A stretch of 64,000 nucleotides of DNA from Actinorhabdospora filicis (GTDB taxonomy: Bacteria > Actinomycetota > Actinomycetes > Mycobacteriales > Micromonosporaceae). Below the pieces are notes generated by a model. That model had not been told where the DNA came from. It worked only from the letters and a program-made list of their open reading frames with translations, and did not search any database. Below, piece after piece: positions 60,546 to 64,000 of the stretch. How positions within the stretch are numbered: the first letter of the stretch is position 1; the number at the start of each line of letters is the position of its first letter. The stretch covers positions 62,001 through 126,000 of the forward strand of contig NZ_BSTX01000002.1 of the NCBI RefSeq assembly GCF_030269765.1, written 5' to 3'. A program made the translations under genes and the position numbers.

Positions 60546-61968
60546 ACCGCGCCGGATCGTCCCGCCGTTAACCGCGCTCGCCGTCTCGGCCGCCCTGTTC
60601 TACCTCGGCACCGGCTTCACCCCGATCGGCCTCCTGGCCTGGCTGGCGCCACTGCCGGTGCTGCTGGTCGCCCCCAGGGTGCGCGGGCTCACCGCCACCG
60701 CGATCGCCTTCGCCGCCTGGTTCCTCGGCTCGGCCAACTCCTGGGGCTACTACCTCGACTCCTTCGACGTGCCCCTCCCGATCGCGATCCCCATCGTCGT
60801 CGGCCAGGCGGTCCTGTTCGCCGGAGGCGTCGCGCTCTACCGGGCGCTGCTGACCGCCGGACGGCCGCTGCCCGCCGCGCTGGCCCCGCCCGCGCTGTGG
60901 GCGGGCGCGATCTTCCTCATCGGCATGGCCAGCCCCGTCGGCGTCATCGGCCCGCTGGCCACCTCGCAGGCCGACATCCCCGTCGTGCTGCGCCTGGCGT
61001 CCCTGACCGGCGGCACCGGCATCGAGTTCCTCGTGCTGTTCATCCCCTGCGGACTGGCCGCCGCGCTCACCGTCCGCAAGGGACGCGCGCTCACCGCCAT
61101 CGTCACCGCCGCCGTGCTCGCCGCCGCCCTCGGCTACGGCCTCGCCCGGCCCCTCGCCGGTGCGGGCCCCGGACGCACCGTCGCGCTCGTCGCCCGCGAC
61201 CACTCGCCGTGGGCGCCCGACGTCACCACACCCGAGGGACGCGAGATACTCGCCGCCTACACCGAGCGCATCGCCGCGCTACCCGACGACGTCGACCTCG
61301 CCGTGGTTCCCGAGGGCGCCTTCACCGTCCACGCCCCGGACCTGCCCGCGCTCACCGAACCCCTGCGCGCCACCGGCGTCGACGTCGCCATCGGCGTCAT
61401 CTACTACGAGAACGACCGCAAATACAACACGACCCTGGCCGTCCCCGCCGACGGCGGCCCACCCGCGATGTACCGCATGTGGCACGCCAACCCCAGCGGC
61501 GGACTCACCGCCGGCACCGACCTGGTCATGCTCCCCGGCACCGGCGACGTCGCGCTCGGCATGTGCCGCGACGTGAACTTCCCCGACCCCGCCGGCGCGT
61601 ACGCCGACGCCGGGGCCAAGAGCATCGTCCTGCCCGGCCGCGACGGCGACTCCAACGGACGCCAGCACGCCATCGCCGCCGTCATCCGCGGCGTCGAGCA
61701 CGGCATGTCGGTGGCCTGGTCGGCCGATCAGGGCGTGGTCCTGCTCGCCGACGCCCACGGGCGGATCCTCGCCGAGGGCCCCACCGACGGCACCGGCTTC
61801 ACCATCGTCTCGGCCGTGCTCCCCGACGGGCCCGGCGCCACCCCCTACACCCGGCTCGGCGACTGGTTCGGCTGGACGAGCGCGGCCCTCGCGCTCGCCC
61901 TGCTCGTCGCGCCGCGGTGGCTCACTCGCCGGAGAACACCGGGTTCCGCCGCTCCAGGCTCGCCGTGA
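60529..61968 (+). CDS. Apolipoprotein N-acyltransferase-like protein with altered triad
   Basis: Membrane protein of 479 residues: about six N-terminal helices, an extracytoplasmic nitrilase-fold domain (about 215-435) and one C-terminal helix, as in Lnt. Glu262 (VVPEGAF) and Cys346 (LGMCRDVNFPD) of the nitrilase triad are present. The usual Lys in a YxKxxLVPFGE motif is not: the matching stretch is MYRMWHANPSGG. It is thus Lnt-like in fold but may not transfer acyl chains in the normal way. GGAGG precedes the ATG inside the TetR gene. Confidence 0.8.
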   Translation: MAWKPEPRRIVPPLTALAVSAALFYLGTGFTPIGLLAWLAPLPVLLVAPRVRGLTATAIAFAAWFLGSANSWGYYLDSFDVPLPIAIPIVVGQAVLFAGGVALYRALLTAGRPLPAALAPPALWAGAIFLIGMASPVGVIGPLATSQADIPVVLRLASLTGGTGIEFLVLFIPCGLAAALTVRKGRALTAIVTAAVLAAALGYGLARPLAGAGPGRTVALVARDHSPWAPDVTTPEGREILAAYTERIAALPDDVDLAVVPEGAFTVHAPDLPALTEPLRATGVDVAIGVIYYENDRKYNTTLAVPADGGPPAMYRMWHANPSGGLTAGTDLVMLPGTGDVALGMCRDVNFPDPAGAYADAGAKSIVLPGRDGDSNGRQHAIAAVIRGVEHGMSVAWSADQGVVLLADAHGRILAEGPTDGTGFTIVSAVLPDGPGATPYTRLGDWFGWTSAALALALLVAPRWLTRRRTPGSAAPGSP

Positions 61969-62701
61969 TGCCCTCCTGAGCGTCCCGGGTCGCCCACAGC
62001 CACTTCTGCTCGGCCAGCTCGTGGTCGAGGGCGGCCCGGACCCGCTCGGCGAGGTCGGCGCGCAGCGTCGCCCGGATCGAGCGCACCGCCAGCGGCGCCG
62101 CCGCCGCGATCGAGCGCGCCCAGGCCAGCGCGGCCTCGCGCTGCCCGCCGGGCTCGGTGAGCCGGTCGGCGAGCCCGATGCGGTGGGCCTCCTCGCCGGT
62201 GACGCGGCGTCCGGTCAGCAGCATGTCGGCGGCGACCTGCCGTCCGACGATGTCGGGCAGTGTCACGCTCAGCGCGAAGCCCTGGTGGAAGCCCAGGCGC
62301 GCGAAGTTGGCCACGAACCGGGTGGCGGCGTCGGCGACGCGGAAGTCGGCCGCGCAGGCCAGCCCGAGTCCGCCGCCGACGGCCGAGCCCTGCACGGCGG
62401 CGATGATCGGCGTCTTGACCTCGAAGAGCTGCACCGCGCGCCGGTAGAGGCGGTCGGCGACCGCGACGCGGTCCCCGGCGAAGGCGCCGCCGTCGCCGAA
62501 GTCGGCCCCGGCGCAGAAGTGCTTGCCCTGCGAGGCCAGCACCAGCGCCCGGCAGCGGGGGTCGGCGTCCAGCTCGAAGGCGGCGTCGACGATCTCCCCG
62601 ATGAGCTGCTCGTCGAAGTGGTTGGCCGGTGGGCGCTGCATCTCCAGCAGCCCGACACCGTCCTCGACCACGACCGACACATCACGTCCGCGTTCTGTCA
62701 C
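61922..62701 (-). CDS. Enoyl-CoA hydratase/isomerase family protein
   Basis: Crotonase-fold protein of about 259 residues: GKHFCAGADFGDG (oxyanion hole), AAVQGSAVGGGLGLACAADFRVA and the C-terminal helix region ITASLERRNPVFSGE. The Glu expected at the second catalytic position is replaced (FHQGFALSVTLPDIVG), so hydration may not be the reaction. Several GTG starts are possible (62710, 62701, 62671); none has a clear ribosome site and 62701 gives the usual length. Overlaps the convergent Lnt-like gene by 47 bp. Confidence 0.83.
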   Translation of the reverse strand: MTERGRDVSVVVEDGVGLLEMQRPPANHFDEQLIGEIVDAAFELDADPRCRALVLASQGKHFCAGADFGDGGAFAGDRVAVADRLYRRAVQLFEVKTPIIAAVQGSAVGGGLGLACAADFRVADAATRFVANFARLGFHQGFALSVTLPDIVGRQVAADMLLTGRRVTGEEAHRIGLADRLTEPGGQREAALAWARSIAAAAPLAVRSIRATLRADLAERVRAALDHELAEQKWLWATRDAQEGITASLERRNPVFSGE

Positions 62702-62745
62702 GGGCGACACGATGCCACGCGCCGCCACGGCGGTGACGAGGAGGT

Positions 62746-62970
62746 CTACTCCTTGATCGCGGCCAGCGCTGCGGCGAGGACATCGCCGGGCTCCTCGGGC
62801 ATCGCCGCGCGGTTGCCGGGCGTCCACGTCCACTCCGGGGACGAGGACTCGCAGCCGGTGACCACGGCCAGCTTCAGCGGGTAGCCCAGTGAGCCGATCC
62901 GGTAGAGCTCGATCCCGCCGGGCACGGGACGGACCTCGTATTCGTTGAGGCGCAAGCGAAAGCGGGTCAT
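62746..62970 (-). CDS. Small hypothetical protein
   Basis: Protein of 74 residues beginning MTRFRLRLNEYEVRPVPGG, with a short beta-strand region and an acidic C-terminus. A TAGAGT -10 ends 8 bases before the ATG, suggesting a leaderless transcript. I do not recognise the family. It ends 44 bases before the enoyl-CoA hydratase start and may be co-transcribed. Confidence 0.6.
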   Translation of the reverse strand: MTRFRLRLNEYEVRPVPGGIELYRIGSLGYPLKLAVVTGCESSSPEWTWTPGNRAAMPEEPGDVLAAALAAIKE

Positions 62971-63083
62971 GACGGTCACTCTAGCGATTCCGGTGGCGGA
63001 CCGGGGCGCATCGAGTTCCGTCACCGTGCCGTCGCGGCCGGACCGGCGGGCGTCGGCTCGCGGGCGGGTGAGCCCGTTTCGGC

Positions 63084-63530
63084 TCAGGCGGTGTAGCCGT
63101 GCCCGGCCAGTTCTGTGGCCCGGCGCTGCTCGAAGGCGTCCCCGGCGGCGTCGAGGAGCGCGGCGGGGGTGGCCTCGGCGAGGGCGCGCAGGATGCCGTC
63201 CTCCTCCTCGCGGACGTGGTGGCTCACCGCGTCGACGAGGTCCTGGCAGGCGCGGTCGAAGCCGTTGGTGCCGAGGGCCTTTTCGGCGGCGGCCAGTTTC
63301 TCCTCGGCCTCGCGGTGCTCGGCGACGCCGTGGTGGACGGCGGGTTTCTCACCGGGCTCCTCGCGCACCAGTAGCGGGTAGACGTGTTCTTCCTCGGCGA
63401 CGCTGTGGGCGAGGAGGCGGGCCTTGATCTCGGCGAGGACCTCGGCGGGCTCGCCCTCGCCCTTCTGGAGGCGGCCGAAGAGGGCCTCCAGGACGCGGTG
63501 GTCGGCGGTGATGGCGGTGACGGCGTTCAT
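63084..63530 (-). CDS. Hemerythrin HHE-domain protein
   Basis: Four-helix bundle protein of 148 residues with candidate di-iron ligands in TADHRVLE, LLAHSVAEEEHVYP, VAEHREAEEK and VSHHVREEEDG. Such proteins bind oxygen or nitric oxide or act in redox and stress sensing. It is followed downstream, toward 63083, by no clear terminator. A partial SRPBCC gene lies upstream in the same direction. Confidence 0.88.
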   Translation of the reverse strand: MNAVTAITADHRVLEALFGRLQKGEGEPAEVLAEIKARLLAHSVAEEEHVYPLLVREEPGEKPAVHHGVAEHREAEEKLAAAEKALGTNGFDRACQDLVDAVSHHVREEEDGILRALAEATPAALLDAAGDAFEQRRATELAGHGYTA

Positions 63531-63608
63531 GGGTTTCTCTTTTCCGGGTGGGACGGCAAGGGGCCCCGGAGGGCGTGTCGCGGCCGCTCCGGGGGTCGTC
63601 GGAAGTGT

Positions 63609-64000
63609 CTAGAGGACGGGCGGAGCGGACTGGGTGGGCGGATCGATCCTGCTGCGCCGCTCGCCGGTGGCGGGCCCGTGCGTCTCGATGAACTCCTTGA
63701 AGCGCTTGAGGTCGCCGTGGATGCGGGCGCCGATGATGCCCGAGGCGGCCGCGAGTGTCTCGGCCGGGCCCTCGGTCTCCAGTTCCAGCTGGAGGTGGAC
63801 GCGAGTGCGGGTCTCGTCGAGGCGCTGGAAGGTGACCACGCCGGCCTGCCGGACGCCGTCTATGGCGTGCCAGGCGATGCGCTCGTCGGGGCGCTGCTCG
63901 GCGATCTCGGCGTCGAACTCGCGGGTCACGCCGCCGATACTGGTGCGCCAGTGGGTGAGCCGGTCGCCGGTGCGGCGGACCTCGTCGACGCCCTCCATGA
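63609..64000 (-). CDS. SRPBCC/polyketide-cyclase-like protein (5' end outside window)
   Basis: C-terminal 130 residues of a Bet v1-like protein: MEGVDEVRRTGDRLTHWRT, RIAWHAIDG and the long C-terminal helix AASGIIGARIHGDLKRFKEFIETHG, as in the COQ10/cyclase-dehydrase group often found near stress genes. The Met at the window edge is almost surely internal, since family members have about 25 residues before it. Same strand as the hemerythrin gene, 78 bp apart. Confidence 0.82.
   Translation of the reverse strand, partial: MEGVDEVRRTGDRLTHWRTSIGGVTREFDAEIAEQRPDERIAWHAIDGVRQAGVVTFQRLDETRTRVHLQLELETEGPAETLAAASGIIGARIHGDLKRFKEFIETHGPATGERRSRIDPPTQSAPPVL

Overview
The window is very GC-rich (roughly 73% by eye), with dense gene packing, many GTG starts, stop/start overlaps of the ATGA or GTGA type, leaderless starts, DtxR/IdeR-type iron boxes and a rifamycin-associated element. 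This fits a chromosomal segment of a mycelial actinomycete; Streptosporangiales (Actinomadura/Nonomuraea-like) is my best guess, but the genus cannot be fixed from this segment. I saw no rRNA, tRNA, CRISPR array, insertion sequence or phage genes.

Layout. 1-5 kb: end of a membrane-anchored protein, an OmpR/HisKA two-component pair, and a divergent MacB/FtsX-type ABC exporter. 5-12.6 kb: a lone SsuD-like flavin monooxygenase, a small membrane protein, a translationally coupled esterase plus two half-ABC transporters of the IrtAB/YbtPQ type, a lipoprotein and an alpha/beta hydrolase. 12.6-17.6 kb: a large AfsR-like BTAD/ATPase regulator, an XRE/DUF2975 pair and a pentapeptide-repeat protein. 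17.6-21.5 kb: a four-gene ferric-siderophore uptake operon behind two tandem iron boxes. 21.7-32.2 kb: helR (RNA polymerase motor of the rifamycin-tolerance type) and, 6.6 kb away, rox (rifamycin monooxygenase) preceded by a near-perfect rifamycin-associated element; between them lie an ArsR/SRPBCC pair, an epoxide hydrolase, a wall-type glycosyltransferase and a LysR/DapA-like pair. 32.3-40.9 kb: LysR/SDR, pseudouridine catabolism (psuK-psuG), an XRE-cupin regulator divergent from a metallo-beta-lactamase-fold hydrolase, a tiny Cys-rich membrane protein, a glyoxalase-fold protein and a methyltransferase. 40.9-47.7 kb: a secreted subtilase, a Tat-exported multicopper oxidase and a LysR regulator. 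47.7-49.4 kb: a degraded locus with a frameshifted gene and two divergent genes whose 5' ends abut without an intergenic region. 49.4-55 kb: a DrrAB-like exporter with a PadR regulator, an orphan SUKH immunity protein, and a cytochrome P450 divergent from an HTH protein. 55-58.6 kb: two secreted serine proteases. 58.9-64 kb: an O-methyltransferase, a TetR/Lnt-like pair behind a 39-bp dyad, an enoyl-CoA hydratase, a hemerythrin and a partial SRPBCC protein.

How it works together. The window is dominated by local regulator/target pairs with visible operators (DtxR, ArsR, LysR, PsuK-HTH, XRE-cupin, PadR, TetR) serving metal acquisition, small-molecule export, detoxification and extracellular proteolysis. 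The most notable unit is the double rifamycin defence: Rox inactivates the drug, while HelR is expected to clear drug-bound RNA polymerase. The most unusual sequence structure is the eroded junction at about 48.88 kb.
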